Translations under genes and position numbers: made by a program
Shown here: positions 7,918 through 16,431 of the stretch, one piece after another
Numbering within the stretch: position 1 is the first letter of the stretch
How the letters are laid out: the number at the start of each line of letters is the position of its first letter
NCBI GenBank assembly: GCA_012523545.1
Contig: JAAYIH010000027.1
Coordinates: 79,073-143,072, forward strand
Length of the DNA stretch: 64,000 nucleotides
Direction: 5' to 3'
From: Bacillota bacterium
Lineage (GTDB): Bacteria > Bacillota > Proteinivoracia > UBA4975
The notes under the pieces: generated by a model
The model's database searches: none
What the model was told of the DNA's origin: nothing
The model's input: only the letters and a program-made list of their open reading frames with translations

Positions 7918-9132
7918 ATGAAAAAGGGGCTGGCCTGGCTGGCAGCCTTAACCCTCCTTGGCCTGTGGCTCGGGGGATGCGGCAGGGAAGCGCAGATTTG
8001 GCGCAATTACGGCGGCGACGGGGGCCGGACACTGACCGCCCGGGGGAGGGGACCCAACAAACCGCGCCTGCTCTGGGTAACCGACCTGGAGGGGATCAAC
8101 CCCGGCAGCCCGGTGGTGGACGAAAAGGAAAAAATCTACGTGCCCCATTCGGGGGGCAGCCTCACCCAAGTCGACAAAGACGGCACAGTTCAGTGGCGCT
8201 TTGACAGCTGGGTCAGCGGCAGCAGCACTCTGCCCCCCTACCTGCTGGTGCAGCCCGGCGGCAAAATTCTGATGTCTACCCAGCCTCCCCACGAAGAAAC
8301 CTTTCAGCTCAGCCGCAGGGGTGAAACCATATTGGGGGTGGGCTGGCTGCCCTGGCCGGCGGCAGTCAGTCCCGTTTCCACCAGCAGCGGGTACACCGTG
8401 GCTTGCCACCAATACGTTACTGAGACGGGCTTAATCGCCTTGCGGGTGTTCGGCACAGTCAAGGGGGGAGAGGCGCTGTGGCGGCGGGACTTTTATGCTC
8501 CCGACCGGTCCTTTTTTGCCAGCAACCCGGCGGTTCTGGAAGACGGCAGGTCCTTTGTGTTCGTCGAGACCGACGTCGGGGACAATTTCCTGCTGGCCAT
8601 GGACGGGGCGGGACAGGTTTTGTGGCGGGCGGAGTTCCTGCGCGAGGAAACCCGGGGCGTGGGCGCCGCCATAGCCGTCGCCCCGGACGGCACGGTGTAC
8701 TTTGGCACCCCGCGCATCGAAGATATTGCCAGGGTCTACACCCCCGGCTGGCTCTATGCAGTGAAGGAGGGCCAGGTGCTGTGGCGGGCCGAAGCGGGGC
8801 AGCACATTGAGCAAATAATGGTGGCCCCCGGGTTGGTGGTGGCCAACGTGTTGCGCACCAAGCTCCTGGCCCTGGACCCCGGCGGCAAGGAGCTGTGGCA
8901 GCACCGGCTGGAGGGCTGGGAAAGCAATGGGGTCATGGACAGCCGGGGTTGCATTTACATGGCCGGCGTCAAAAACGGCACGGTGCAGATCAAGGCCATT
9001 GATGCCCGGGGCCGGGAAAGGTGGACCTTTGACACCCGCCAGCGGGCCGAAGCCGTTTCATACCTGGTGCTGGTCAACAAAAGGCTTTACCTGGCCAGCG
9101 CCGACGGCAAGTTAATGGCCATTTCCGATTAG
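7918..9132 (+). CDS. PQQ-like beta-propeller repeat lipoprotein
   Basis: 404 aa. ATG 7918 is 7 nt after GGAGG (an ATG at 7912 is too close). A lipoprotein signal peptide is clear: KKG, a hydrophobic stretch, then lipobox LGGC with Cys near residue 20. The mature part shows repeated blade-like units with W-x-F/Y closing strands and turns such as DEKEKIYVPHSGG, VDKDGTVQWRF, APDGTVYFGTP, ALDPGGKELWQ and AIDARGRERWTF, as in PQQ/BamB-type propellers. Expected to be anchored outside the cytoplasmic membrane, perhaps as a scaffold or sensor. No PQQ-binding residues can be judged. Confidence 0.8.
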   Translation: MKKGLAWLAALTLLGLWLGGCGREAQIWRNYGGDGGRTLTARGRGPNKPRLLWVTDLEGINPGSPVVDEKEKIYVPHSGGSLTQVDKDGTVQWRFDSWVSGSSTLPPYLLVQPGGKILMSTQPPHEETFQLSRRGETILGVGWLPWPAAVSPVSTSSGYTVACHQYVTETGLIALRVFGTVKGGEALWRRDFYAPDRSFFASNPAVLEDGRSFVFVETDVGDNFLLAMDGAGQVLWRAEFLREETRGVGAAIAVAPDGTVYFGTPRIEDIARVYTPGWLYAVKEGQVLWRAEAGQHIEQIMVAPGLVVANVLRTKLLALDPGGKELWQHRLEGWESNGVMDSRGCIYMAGVKNGTVQIKAIDARGRERWTFDTRQRAEAVSYLVLVNKRLYLASADGKLMAISD

Positions 9133-9183
9133 CGCAACCGGCAGCCGGGAAGTTCCCGGCTGTTTTGCTGCCCGGCCGGATTA

Positions 9184-9212
9184 TTGAGAATTGCAGGTGA
9201 CTGTGGCATAAT
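9184..9212 (+). promoter_or_regulatory. Sigma-A-type promoter of tnaA-ridA
   Basis: TTGAGA at 9184-9189, 17-bp spacer, CATAAT at 9207-9212, about 30 bp before the tryptophanase start. No Trp-rich leader peptide of the E. coli TnaC type was seen. Confidence 0.6.
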
Positions 9213-9241
9213 GAGAGAGAAAACAGATGGGAGGGAAGAGA

Positions 9242-10618
9242 ATGCCTGGTACTAAAATGCCGCCCCCCTGGCGCATAAAAATGGTAGAACCCATAAAAAT
9301 GATTCCCCGGGAAGAACGGGAAAGGCTGCTGGAAGAGGCCGGTTACAACCTGTTTGCCTTGCCGTCGGAGGCGGTGTACATCGACCTGCTTACCGACAGC
9401 GGTACCTCTGCCATGAGCGACGCCCAATGGGGCGGCTTGATGCAGGGAGACGAAGCCTATGCCGGCAGCCGCAACTTCTACCACCTCCAGAGCACCGTGG
9501 AAGACATAATGGGATTCAAGTACGTAATCCCCACGCATCAGGGCCGGGGCGCCGAAAACATACTCTTTCAACACCTGATCAGGCCGGGACAATATGTCCT
9601 GGGCAATATGCATTTCGACACCACCAAGGCACACATTGAATGGAGACAGGGCCGGGCCGTCGACCTGGCCGCCGAGATTGCCCACGACACCCAGGCTTAC
9701 CATCCCTTTAAGGGGAATATAGACCTGGAGGCGCTGGAGGAATTTATTCAGCAAAAGGGACCGGATCAAATCGCTTTCATTCTCGTTACTGTTACCTGCA
9801 ACAGCGGCGGCGGTCAGCCCGTTTCCATGGCCAATATGCGCGGCGTGCGCGCAATTGCAGACCGCTATGGCCTCAAGGTCTTTATGGATGCAGCCCGTTT
9901 TGCCGAAAATGCCTGGTTTATCCGGCAGCGGGAAGAAGGCTACCGGGACAAAACCATCAAGGAAATTGTCCGGGAGATGTTCAGCTATGCCGACGGCTGC
10001 ACCATGAGCGCCAAAAAAGACGCCCTGGTCAACATCGGCGGCTTTGTGGGCCTGCGGGACGAAGAACTGTACAAGGAAGTTTCCCGCCTGGGCGTTGTCT
10101 TTGAAGGATTTCCCACGTACGGGGGGCTGGCCGGCCGGGACATGGAAGCCATGGCCCTGGGCCTGAAAGAAGTCATACAACCCGAATACCTGGCGTACCG
10201 CATTGGCCAGGTGGAGTACCTGGGCCAGCGCCTGCGCGAGGCGGGGATCCCCATTGTGGAACCGGTGGGCGGGCACGCCGTATTTGTCGATGCCCGCAAG
10301 TTTCTGCCCCACATCGAAAAAGAGAAGTTTCCGGCCCAGGCCCTGTGCATTGAGCTCTACCGGGAGGCCGGCATCAGAAGTGTCGAAGTCGGAGGAGTGC
10401 TGGCGGGCAGAGACCCCGAAACCGGGGAAAACCTGTACCCCAAACTGGATTTGCTGCGCCTCACCATCCCCCGCCGGGTGTATACCAACGAACACATGGA
10501 CGTCATCGCCGACGCCTTTATCGCCATCAAAAAGCGCCGGGACAGCATCCGGGGCGTCGCCTTTGTGGAAGAGCCCCCCATTCTGCGCCACTTTACGGCC
10601 AGGTTTAAACTAGTTTAA
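9242..10618 (+). CDS. tnaA: Tryptophanase (tryptophan indole-lyase)
   Basis: 458 aa, ATG 9242 behind GGGAGG. PLP-dependent beta-eliminase converting L-tryptophan to indole, pyruvate and ammonia. PLP Lys is in MSAKKDA. Conserved blocks are [51 protein letters not shown] and [11 protein letters not shown]. Its sister enzyme tyrosine phenol-lyase has Thr, Arg and Phe at three discriminating positions. Here they are Asp (HFDTT), Val (RSVEVGG) and His (LRHFTARF), which is the tryptophanase pattern. Co-transcribed with ridA 20 bp downstream, which fits because the lyase releases 2-aminoacrylate. Confidence 0.9.
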   Translation: MPGTKMPPPWRIKMVEPIKMIPREERERLLEEAGYNLFALPSEAVYIDLLTDSGTSAMSDAQWGGLMQGDEAYAGSRNFYHLQSTVEDIMGFKYVIPTHQGRGAENILFQHLIRPGQYVLGNMHFDTTKAHIEWRQGRAVDLAAEIAHDTQAYHPFKGNIDLEALEEFIQQKGPDQIAFILVTVTCNSGGGQPVSMANMRGVRAIADRYGLKVFMDAARFAENAWFIRQREEGYRDKTIKEIVREMFSYADGCTMSAKKDALVNIGGFVGLRDEELYKEVSRLGVVFEGFPTYGGLAGRDMEAMALGLKEVIQPEYLAYRIGQVEYLGQRLREAGIPIVEPVGGHAVFVDARKFLPHIEKEKFPAQALCIELYREAGIRSVEVGGVLAGRDPETGENLYPKLDLLRLTIPRRVYTNEHMDVIADAFIAIKKRRDSIRGVAFVEEPPILRHFTARFKLV

Positions 10619-10638
10619 ATTTCAGGGAGGATAAGGAA

Positions 10639-11022
10639 ATGGACAAAACCGTCGTCAACACCGACAAAGCTCCTGCAGCCATCGGCCCGTATTCCCAGGC
10701 CATCCGGGCAGGCAACCTGCTCTTCACCTCCGGCCAGATCCCCATCGATCCCGCTACGGGAGAATTGGTCCGGGGCGATATCCAGGCCCAAACCAGACAG
10801 TGCATGGATAATATCAAGGCCATCCTGGAAGCGGCGGGTACCAGCCTGGAAAACTGCGTGAAATGCACCCTCTATATCAAGGACATGAACCAGTTTGCCC
10901 AAATTAACGAAGTGTACGGCCGGTACTTCGGCGCCAATCCCCCGGCCAGGGCCTGTGTGGAAGTGGCCCGCCTGCCCAGGGACGTCGACGTGGAAATCGA
11001 AGCCGTTGCCCTAATCGAATAA
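10639..11022 (+). CDS. ridA: RidA, enamine/imine deaminase
   Basis: 127 aa, typical full length, with AGGGAGG upstream. Diagnostic blocks: AIGPYSQAI near the N-terminus, [10 protein letters not shown], and the C-terminal [12 protein letters not shown] containing the catalytic Arg that binds the substrate carboxylate. RidA hydrolyses reactive 2-aminoacrylate and similar enamines made by PLP enzymes to 2-oxo acids and ammonia. Immediately downstream of tryptophanase, so it probably detoxifies or speeds up release of the product of that lyase. Confidence 0.92.
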   Translation: MDKTVVNTDKAPAAIGPYSQAIRAGNLLFTSGQIPIDPATGELVRGDIQAQTRQCMDNIKAILEAAGTSLENCVKCTLYIKDMNQFAQINEVYGRYFGANPPARACVEVARLPRDVDVEIEAVALIE

Positions 11023-11064
11023 AGGGCCGGCTTGCGCTAGGCGCAGCGCTTGGGGGTAATTGAG

Positions 11065-11715
11065 GTGCAACGATATTTTCAAGCCGTGGCGGATTTTGTG
11101 CAAAAATACATGGAGTCCACCCAACGGCCGGAACTGGGCGTGCGCCGGACCGCCGGCTTTCGCTGGCGTCACACATTGCGGGTGCTGGCGGCGGCCAGAG
11201 AGATTGGCAAAGCCGAAGGGGCCAATTTGGACATCGTAGAAATGGCCGCCCTCCTCCACGACGTGGCCAAGCTGGACCAGCGTTGCGACCAGGTGCATCA
11301 TGCTGTTTTGGGCAGCGAGATTGCCCGGGATTTCCTGCACCAACTGGGATTGTCCCCGGAAATGGTGGACCGAATCGCCGAGGCCGTTCGCTACCACTCC
11401 TTCGACACCCATTGCGACGGCCTGGCCCTGGAGACCCTGGTGCTGAAAGATGCCGACCGCCTGGACGAGGTGGGCGCCCTGGGCGTCATCGCCGCGGCTG
11501 TCCGGGCCGGCCGACAGGATATGGATTACAGACATTGCCTGGCGTACGGTCTTGAGGATTTGCAAAACCTGAAAGCGGTGCCCTTTTACACCGCCAGCGG
11601 CAGAAAAATCTTTGCGCAGCGTTTGCGCTTCATGGCTTCCTTTTGGGAACAGGCCCGGGCGGAGCTGGCCGGGGAAAAAATTTTCTCCGGCAAAAATGCG
11701 CCGGACGGCGCATAG
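11065..11715 (+). CDS. HD-domain metal-dependent phosphohydrolase
   Basis: 216 aa from GTG 11065, spaced 8 nt from GGGGG; an in-frame TTG at 11050 is the alternative. HD-superfamily metal ligands are visible: RWRHTLRVL (first His), ALLHDVAKLD (HD dyad), a mid His in CDQVHHAVLG, AVRYHSF, and a late Asp in LKDADRLDEVGALG. This is the YedJ/YpgQ-like short HD class, whose members hydrolyse phosphate esters or nucleotides. Substrate unknown. It follows ridA closely and may be in the tnaA operon. Confidence 0.85.
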   Translation: MQRYFQAVADFVQKYMESTQRPELGVRRTAGFRWRHTLRVLAAAREIGKAEGANLDIVEMAALLHDVAKLDQRCDQVHHAVLGSEIARDFLHQLGLSPEMVDRIAEAVRYHSFDTHCDGLALETLVLKDADRLDEVGALGVIAAAVRAGRQDMDYRHCLAYGLEDLQNLKAVPFYTASGRKIFAQRLRFMASFWEQARAELAGEKIFSGKNAPDGA

Positions 11716-11863
11716 CCCGGTTTGCCCCGGGGCATACTAGGGATGGCGGCAAGCGGAAGCTTTATTAAGCAGGCTGTAAAAGATCTGGAAGATCACAGCT
11801 GGGAGGAAAGTTCTGCTTGCCGCTTTCTTGTGCCTGACCAGAACCGGGGCGGACAAAAAATAT

Positions 11864-11892
11864 GCGGCAGAAACCGCTGTCTGCCGCTTTTT
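11864..11892 (+). terminator. Rho-independent terminator in the HD-sigma gap
   Basis: Perfect 8-bp stem 11864-11871 with 11880-11887, 8-base loop, then five T. A-rich bases precede it. The rest of the gap 11716-12006 holds no convincing gene. Confidence 0.8.
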
Positions 11893-11969
11893 GCTGTACG
11901 CCTTGCCAAGTGCGGCATAATCTGTTTTCATTAAGATGTAAGCAAGCCCAGACTTTTTTCCCTTGACGG

Positions 11970-11990
11970 CGTCTGTACATAGAGCAGACG
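11970..11990. repeat. Inverted repeat upstream of the ECF sigma gene
   Basis: CGTCTG at 11970-11975 and CAGACG at 11985-11990, separated by 9 bases, just before the AAGGAGG ribosome site of the sigma factor. It overlaps the region where the promoter or 5' leader would lie, so it may be an operator or a hairpin masking the ribosome site. TTGACG at 11963-11968 lies beside it, without a clear -10 at normal spacing. Confidence 0.45.
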
Positions 11991-12006
11991 TTAAGGAGGG
12001 GTGGCA

Positions 12007-12573
12007 TTGACCCAGGATACGGAACTTGTCCGGGCAATACTTGCGGGAAACGATGCTGCCTTTGCTCGCCTGGTTGAACTCTATCAGCAAAAGCTTTACA
12101 CTGTTGCCTACGGCGTAACGGGCAACAGCCAGGATGCCCTGGACGTGGTGCAGGACACCTTTATCAAGGCATGGTGCAACCTGGCGAGCTGGCGCAGCGA
12201 GGGGCCCCTCTCGGCGTGGCTTTGCCGCATCGCCACCAATCTGGCTTTGGACCATTTGCGCAAGCGCAAGCGGCTGGTGCCGGCGGAACAACTGGAGTGG
12301 AACCGGGCAGGGGCTGATGTGGAAGCGGAGGTCATTGAAGCCGAAACGGCGGCGGAGCTGAAACGCGCCGTGGATGCTCTGCCCGAAGCTTACCGCCTTT
12401 TGATTGTGTTGCGCCACAGCGGGAATTTTTCTTACCAGGAAATGGCCGATATGTTGGGCATTACTTTGAGCCAGGTGAAAAACAGGTTACATAGAGCGCG
12501 CAAGATGTTAAAAAAACGCCTCTGGGGGGGACAGGTCGATGGAGAAATGTCATCAGTGGCAGAGTCTCATTGA
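12007..12573 (+). CDS. ECF-type RNA polymerase sigma factor
   Basis: 188 aa from TTG 12007, 7 nt after AAGGAGG; a GTG at 12001 sits on the ribosome site. Region 2: AFARLVELYQQKLYTVAYGVTGNSQDALDVVQDTFIKAWCNL, then WLCRIATNLALDHLRKRKR. Region 4: ALPEAYRLLIVLRHSGNFSYQEMADMLGITLSQVKNRLHRARKML, a helix-turn-helix for -35 recognition. Region 3 is absent, which defines the extracytoplasmic-function group. The anti-sigma gene overlaps its 3' end by 35 bp, the usual arrangement for a signal-released sigma factor. Target genes are unknown. Confidence 0.9.
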   Translation: MTQDTELVRAILAGNDAAFARLVELYQQKLYTVAYGVTGNSQDALDVVQDTFIKAWCNLASWRSEGPLSAWLCRIATNLALDHLRKRKRLVPAEQLEWNRAGADVEAEVIEAETAAELKRAVDALPEAYRLLIVLRHSGNFSYQEMADMLGITLSQVKNRLHRARKMLKKRLWGGQVDGEMSSVAESH

Positions 12574-13057
12574 GGCGGAGCTGGACGGAGAGCTGGCGGA
12601 CCGGGACAGGGAACTGCTGGCCCAACATATGGCCACTTGTGCCAGTTGCCGGGCGTATGACAGGGAGTCCCGGGCCCTGCAGGCTGCGTTGCGGGCTTTG
12701 CAGTTTACCCCTCCCGTCGATTTACGGGAGCCCGTTATGCGTGCCCTCCAGCGGCGCAGGAGGTGGCGCCGGGCGGGAATCGTCGCCGTCATCCTGACCG
12801 GGCTGTCCGGCACTCTTCCTGCCCTGGTCTGGGGACTGGCTTTGTTCCGGGCAGTTTGGCGCGGAATTGACTGGGCCTGGCTGCTCCGGCTTGCCACCAC
12901 CGTCGGCAAAGCCGTCCTGATTTTGGGCAAAGGATGGTCGGTGCTGATCCAAAGCTTCCCGGTGCAGTTTTGGCTGGGCCTGGTTGCGTTGACGGCATTT
13001 AATGTGGTCGTCTGGGCAGGATTCTTTGCCCGCGGGGCGGAGAGGGGGGCGCGTTGA
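12539..13057 (+). CDS. Zinc-finger anti-sigma factor, membrane-bound
   Basis: 172 aa, overlapping the sigma gene by 35 bp (ATG 12539). The N-terminal cytoplasmic part has the ZAS signature HMATCASC (HxxxCxxC) near residues 30-37 and an upstream helix WQSLIEAELDGEL. C-terminal hydrophobic segments near residues 80-105, 115-135 and 142-165 suggest three membrane spans. Expected role: sequesters the sigma factor until a membrane or envelope signal, or a redox change, releases it. Several predicted spans rather than one is somewhat unusual for a simple ZAS protein. Confidence 0.85.
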   Translation: MEKCHQWQSLIEAELDGELADRDRELLAQHMATCASCRAYDRESRALQAALRALQFTPPVDLREPVMRALQRRRRWRRAGIVAVILTGLSGTLPALVWGLALFRAVWRGIDWAWLLRLATTVGKAVLILGKGWSVLIQSFPVQFWLGLVALTAFNVVVWAGFFARGAERGAR

Positions 13058-13064
13058 CATGCCG

Positions 13065-13104
13065 GCTCCCCGGTTGGCGGCGGCCTGGGCAAAGCCCGGG
13101 GAGC
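13065..13104. repeat. GC-rich inverted repeat between anti-sigma gene and fprA
   Basis: Nine-base arms GCTCCCCGG (13065-13073) and CCGGGGAGC (13096-13104) around a 22-base loop. No T-run follows, so it is not a classic terminator; it could be a weak terminator or an mRNA processing/stability element. Confidence 0.4.
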
Positions 13105-13180
13105 AAAGAACAGCCCCGGCAAGCGGGGAGGCCCGGACGCCCGGAGAAAACAAGCGCAGAATAAAGGAGGTACTTGGCTG

Positions 13181-14371
13181 ATGGGAGTTGTAAAAGTTCT
13201 GCCCGATATATGGCTGGTAGGGGCGGTGGACTGGGACATCCGGTCTTTTCACGGGCCCTCTTATTCCACCCACCGGGGGACCACTTATAACGCATACTTG
13301 ATAGTCGATGACAAGACCGCCCTGGTGGATACCGTCCTCGATTCTTTTGCCCCGGAACTGCTGGCAAATATTGAGCAGGTCTGCCCCGGCAAACTGGACT
13401 ATGTCATTGTCAACCACATCGAGCCGGACCATTCCGGCGCCCTGCCCCAGGTGATGGCGAGAAATCCCGACGCCATTGTGGTCTGTACAGCCAGAGCCCG
13501 GGAGGGGCTGGACAGCTACTACGGCGGCAACTGGCGTTACCACATAGTAAAGAGCGGGGACAGCATAGAATTGGGTCGCCACACCCTGCAGTTTATAGAA
13601 ACGCCGATGTTGCACTGGCCCGACAACATGGTTACATATGTGCCCCAGAAGAAGCTGCTGTTGTCCAATGACGCCTTTGGCCAGCATCTGGCCTGGTCCC
13701 ATCCCTTTGACGACGACAATGACCTGGACATAATCATGACCGAGGCCGCCAAGTATTACGCCAACATCCTTACCCCGTTCAGCCGCATCGTCGCCAAAAA
13801 GCTGGATGAAATCGCCAATCTGAACATAGAGATAGAAATGATTGCCCCGTCGCACGGCGTAATCTGGCGTCGGCACGGCGGGAAAATCCTCAGCGCCTAC
13901 TCCCGTTGGGCCGCCGCCGAAGCCAATCCCAGGGTGCTGGTGGTCTACGATACCATGTGGGGGAGCACCGAAAAAATGGCCCGGGCCGTGCTGGAAGGGG
14001 TGGCCCAGGCCGGAGTGCCCGCCAGGCTGTTCAAAGCCTCTGTCAGCGACCGCAACGATATCGTTGCCGAGTTGCTGGAGGCCAAAGGCATCCTCGTGGG
14101 TTCGCCCACCATTAACAACGGCATGCTGGTTCCCGTCGGCTCAGTGCTGGAAGAATTGCGGGCCCTGAAGCCGGCCGGCAAGCTGGGGGGCGCCTTTGGT
14201 TCCCACGGCTGGAGGGGCGGCGCCGTGGCGGGCATCGAAAAGTACTTGGCTGAGGCCGGCATCCAGCTGGTTGCGGATTCTTTGCAAATCAAATGGGCGC
14301 CCGGCCCCGAAGTGCTGGAGCAATGCCGCCGCTGGGGTGCGGAATTTGCAGCCAAAATAAAAGAACAATAA
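13181..14371 (+). CDS. fprA: Flavodiiron protein (A-type flavoprotein, O2/NO reductase)
   Basis: 396 aa with AAAGGAGG upstream. N-terminal beta-lactamase-like domain with diiron ligands in NHIEPDHSG (HxExDH), a later His in MLHWPDNM and Asp in LLLSNDAFG, and SHGVIWRRH. C-terminal flavodoxin domain starting about residue 250 (VLVVYDTMWGSTEKMA binds FMN phosphate; GSPTINNGM; GSHGWRGGAV). Reduces O2 to water or NO to N2O in anaerobes using rubredoxin or similar donors, so it serves oxygen or NO defence. It lies downstream of the ECF pair with a 123-bp gap and may belong to its regulon. Confidence 0.93.
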   Translation: MGVVKVLPDIWLVGAVDWDIRSFHGPSYSTHRGTTYNAYLIVDDKTALVDTVLDSFAPELLANIEQVCPGKLDYVIVNHIEPDHSGALPQVMARNPDAIVVCTARAREGLDSYYGGNWRYHIVKSGDSIELGRHTLQFIETPMLHWPDNMVTYVPQKKLLLSNDAFGQHLAWSHPFDDDNDLDIIMTEAAKYYANILTPFSRIVAKKLDEIANLNIEIEMIAPSHGVIWRRHGGKILSAYSRWAAAEANPRVLVVYDTMWGSTEKMARAVLEGVAQAGVPARLFKASVSDRNDIVAELLEAKGILVGSPTINNGMLVPVGSVLEELRALKPAGKLGGAFGSHGWRGGAVAGIEKYLAEAGIQLVADSLQIKWAPGPEVLEQCRRWGAEFAAKIKEQ

Positions 14372-14394
14372 AGGCTCGACTGAGCCTTTATTTT
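14367..14394. terminator. Bidirectional terminator between fprA and arcA
   Basis: Perfect 11-bp stem 14367-14377 with 14382-14392, 4-base loop and a T-run; it overlaps the fprA stop codon and abuts the convergent arcA stop. Confidence 0.88.
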
Positions 14395-15595
14395 ATATAT
14401 CTTCCCTTTCCAGGGGCAGGCTCATGCAGCGGGGGCCTCCCCGGCCCCGTACCAGTTCCGAACCCTCAATTTCAATAGTGTCAATGCCTGCCTTGCGCAG
14501 AGTCCTGTTGGTCAGCTCGTTGCGGTTATACACAATGACCTTGCCCGGGGCGACAGCCAGGGTGTTGGTGCTGTCGTTCCACTGCTCCCGGGCCGACTCA
14601 AAACTGGTGGAACCGCCCGAATAAATAATTTGCACGCTGTGCCCCAGGGCCTGTTCCAGCCCTTCTCTTATTGAGCCCAGCTGCTCGGCATGGACGGTGT
14701 TGCCCTTGCCTCTGGTGAGGCGGTACATATAGACCATGTCCCGGATGCCGGGGAAGAAGAGGAATTTGTCGTAATCGACCATGGTAAAGACGGTATCCAA
14801 ATGCATGTAGGCACGGGCAATGGGAATTTGCATGACCAGGATTTCTTTGAGCACCGGCCTTTCAATGAGCAGGCGTTGCGCCAGCGTCTCGATGGCTTGT
14901 TCGGTGGTGCGCTGACTGAGTCCCACCAGGATAGTGTCCCTGGTCAGAACCAGAACGTCGCCGCCCTCGATGCCACGGGGCATGGGTTCCACCGGCAGGA
15001 TATCCACGCCTTTAAAAAGCGGGTGATGGCGGATGGCGTACTTTAAAAAGAGGGGCTCTCTTTTGCGGGCATCGTTGAACATGGTGCTGACGATGATGCC
15101 GTCGTTGAGCATGATGCCGTGGTCGCGCATAAAGTACATGCTGGGCAGGGGAGGCAGATAAAAAGGGAAGCCCACAGGAATCAAGTCACTGAGGGTCAGG
15201 GTATCCTTCAAATCCCGCACTTTTATTTTGGCCAGTCCGCCCGTCAGCAGTTCCGCCGTCTCCCGGTGGGGCAGGTCCTGGAGGTAATCGGCCACAACCT
15301 GAAAGGTTTCCGGCGCCGCGATGTTGCTCAGCTGCAAGTGCTCGCGGATCAGCTGCCGCTTTAGTTGGGGATCTGCCATGATTTCGGTTACCAGGTCCTC
15401 GATATAGTACACCTGGGCGCCTGCCCGGGTCAGGGCTTTGGCGAACTCGTCGTGTTCCTGCCTGGCTCTTTCCAGCCACGGTATTTCATCAAAGAGCAGG
15501 TCTTCCATATAAGGGGGCAAAATATTTTCCAGCTCGGCGCCGGGCCGGTGGAGCAATACCTTTTTTAACGGGCCGATTTCCGATGTCACCCGCAT
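14393..15595 (-). CDS. arcA: Arginine deiminase
   Basis: 400 aa from ATG 15593-15595 with GAGGAGGG upstream; the frame is open further upstream but without a start signal. Hydrolyses L-arginine to citrulline and ammonia, the first step of the fermentative arginine deiminase pathway. Conserved sites: FMRDHG, GIEGGDVLVL, the His-containing AYMHLDTVFTMVD, and the C-terminal catalytic Cys390 in GPRCMSLPL. arcB and arcC are not adjacent. A guanylate-kinase-like gene and ornithine aminotransferase are transcribed away from it; the latter could process ornithine from this pathway. Confidence 0.93.
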   Translation of the reverse strand: MRVTSEIGPLKKVLLHRPGAELENILPPYMEDLLFDEIPWLERARQEHDEFAKALTRAGAQVYYIEDLVTEIMADPQLKRQLIREHLQLSNIAAPETFQVVADYLQDLPHRETAELLTGGLAKIKVRDLKDTLTLSDLIPVGFPFYLPPLPSMYFMRDHGIMLNDGIIVSTMFNDARKREPLFLKYAIRHHPLFKGVDILPVEPMPRGIEGGDVLVLTRDTILVGLSQRTTEQAIETLAQRLLIERPVLKEILVMQIPIARAYMHLDTVFTMVDYDKFLFFPGIRDMVYMYRLTRGKGNTVHAEQLGSIREGLEQALGHSVQIIYSGGSTSFESAREQWNDSTNTLAVAPGKVIVYNRNELTNRTLRKAGIDTIEIEGSELVRGRGGPRCMSLPLEREDI

Positions 15596-15643
15596 GCAAT
15601 ATCCCTCCTCGCAGTCATGTTTAGTATCTTCTGTTTCCCCCCT

Positions 15644-15652
15644 AATATAGCA
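15644..15652 (-). promoter_or_regulatory. Extended -10 promoter of arcA
   Basis: On the minus strand TGC precedes TATATT (TATATT at 15649-15644). A TTGGCA at 15674-15669 lies 19 bp further upstream, a poor spacing. About 50 bp before the arcA start. Confidence 0.5.
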
Positions 15653-15732
15653 CAGAACAGGAACAAAGTGCCAAGGGACAGGTTTGCGCCGGCAAACGCA
15701 ACAAAGGTATGGAGGAATTCCGCTATTTTGCT

Positions 15733-15738
15733 TATAAT
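15733..15738 (+). promoter_or_regulatory. -10 element of the guanylate-kinase-like gene
   Basis: TATAAT at 15733-15738, 33 bp before the start codon. No recognisable -35 at 16-18 bp. Confidence 0.45.
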
Positions 15739-15770
15739 AATAGAAATATCGGCACGTCGGAGGAATGGCC

Positions 15771-16379
15771 ATGCAGAAACTCTTGTTCATAATTTCAGGG
15801 CCTTCGGGCGCCGGAAAAAACACCGCCATGAATTACATACGCAAGGTGTTTCCGGAGGTCAAGAAGGCAGTAACCTACACAACCCGCAAACCCCGTCCCC
15901 ATGAGACAGACGGCGTTGACTACCGGTTTGTGGGCGAGGAGGAGTTTTTTGCCAGGGTGGAACTGGGCGACATCCTGGAATACGAACAGGTATACAACGA
16001 CTACTACTACGGGTCGCCGGCAGACATTTTCACCGACGGCAGCATCAAGATTATGGAGATGGATTGGAAGGGGCACAGGACGTACCGGGAAGTGTATAAG
16101 GACGTGCGCATTGTATCCGTATTTCTCGTCCCTCCCTCGCTGGAAGAAATAAAAAAACGGATACTGAGCAGGTCGAAAGTTGACAACCTGGATTCGCGGA
16201 TGCGCAACGCTCTGGAGCAACTGGAACATGCCGGCGAGTACAGCTACGTCCTGGTCAACGACCGCAAGGAAAAGATGCTGGCCGAACTGGAAGCAATTGT
16301 CCGGGCAGAACTGTTAAAACTGCAGCGGCAGCGGAATCTGGCATTTGCCGAAGCGCTGATTAAGCAATATGGGGAATAA
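15771..16379 (+). CDS. Guanylate-kinase-like protein
   Basis: 202 aa. ATG 15771 is 7 nt from GGAGG; ATG 15765 is too close. N-terminal P-loop GPSGAGKNT, then the GMP-binding block YTTRKPRPHETDGVDYRFVGEEEFFARVELGDILEYEQVYNDYYYGSP, strongly guanylate-kinase-like, and an Arg-rich lid (KKRILSRSKVDNLDSRMRNALEQ). The residue after the P-loop Lys, normally Ser or Thr for Mg2+, is Asn. The region after YYYGSP also departs from the usual lid path. So it may be a real GMP kinase or a variant with another substrate. It is not beside rpoZ or yicC, the usual gmk neighbours. Confidence 0.72.
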   Translation: MQKLLFIISGPSGAGKNTAMNYIRKVFPEVKKAVTYTTRKPRPHETDGVDYRFVGEEEFFARVELGDILEYEQVYNDYYYGSPADIFTDGSIKIMEMDWKGHRTYREVYKDVRIVSVFLVPPSLEEIKKRILSRSKVDNLDSRMRNALEQLEHAGEYSYVLVNDRKEKMLAELEAIVRAELLKLQRQRNLAFAEALIKQYGE

Positions 16380-16431
16380 TAGATTTAAGCTTCGCCGACA
16401 CGGCAATAACTGCGACAAGGAGTGACAGTAC

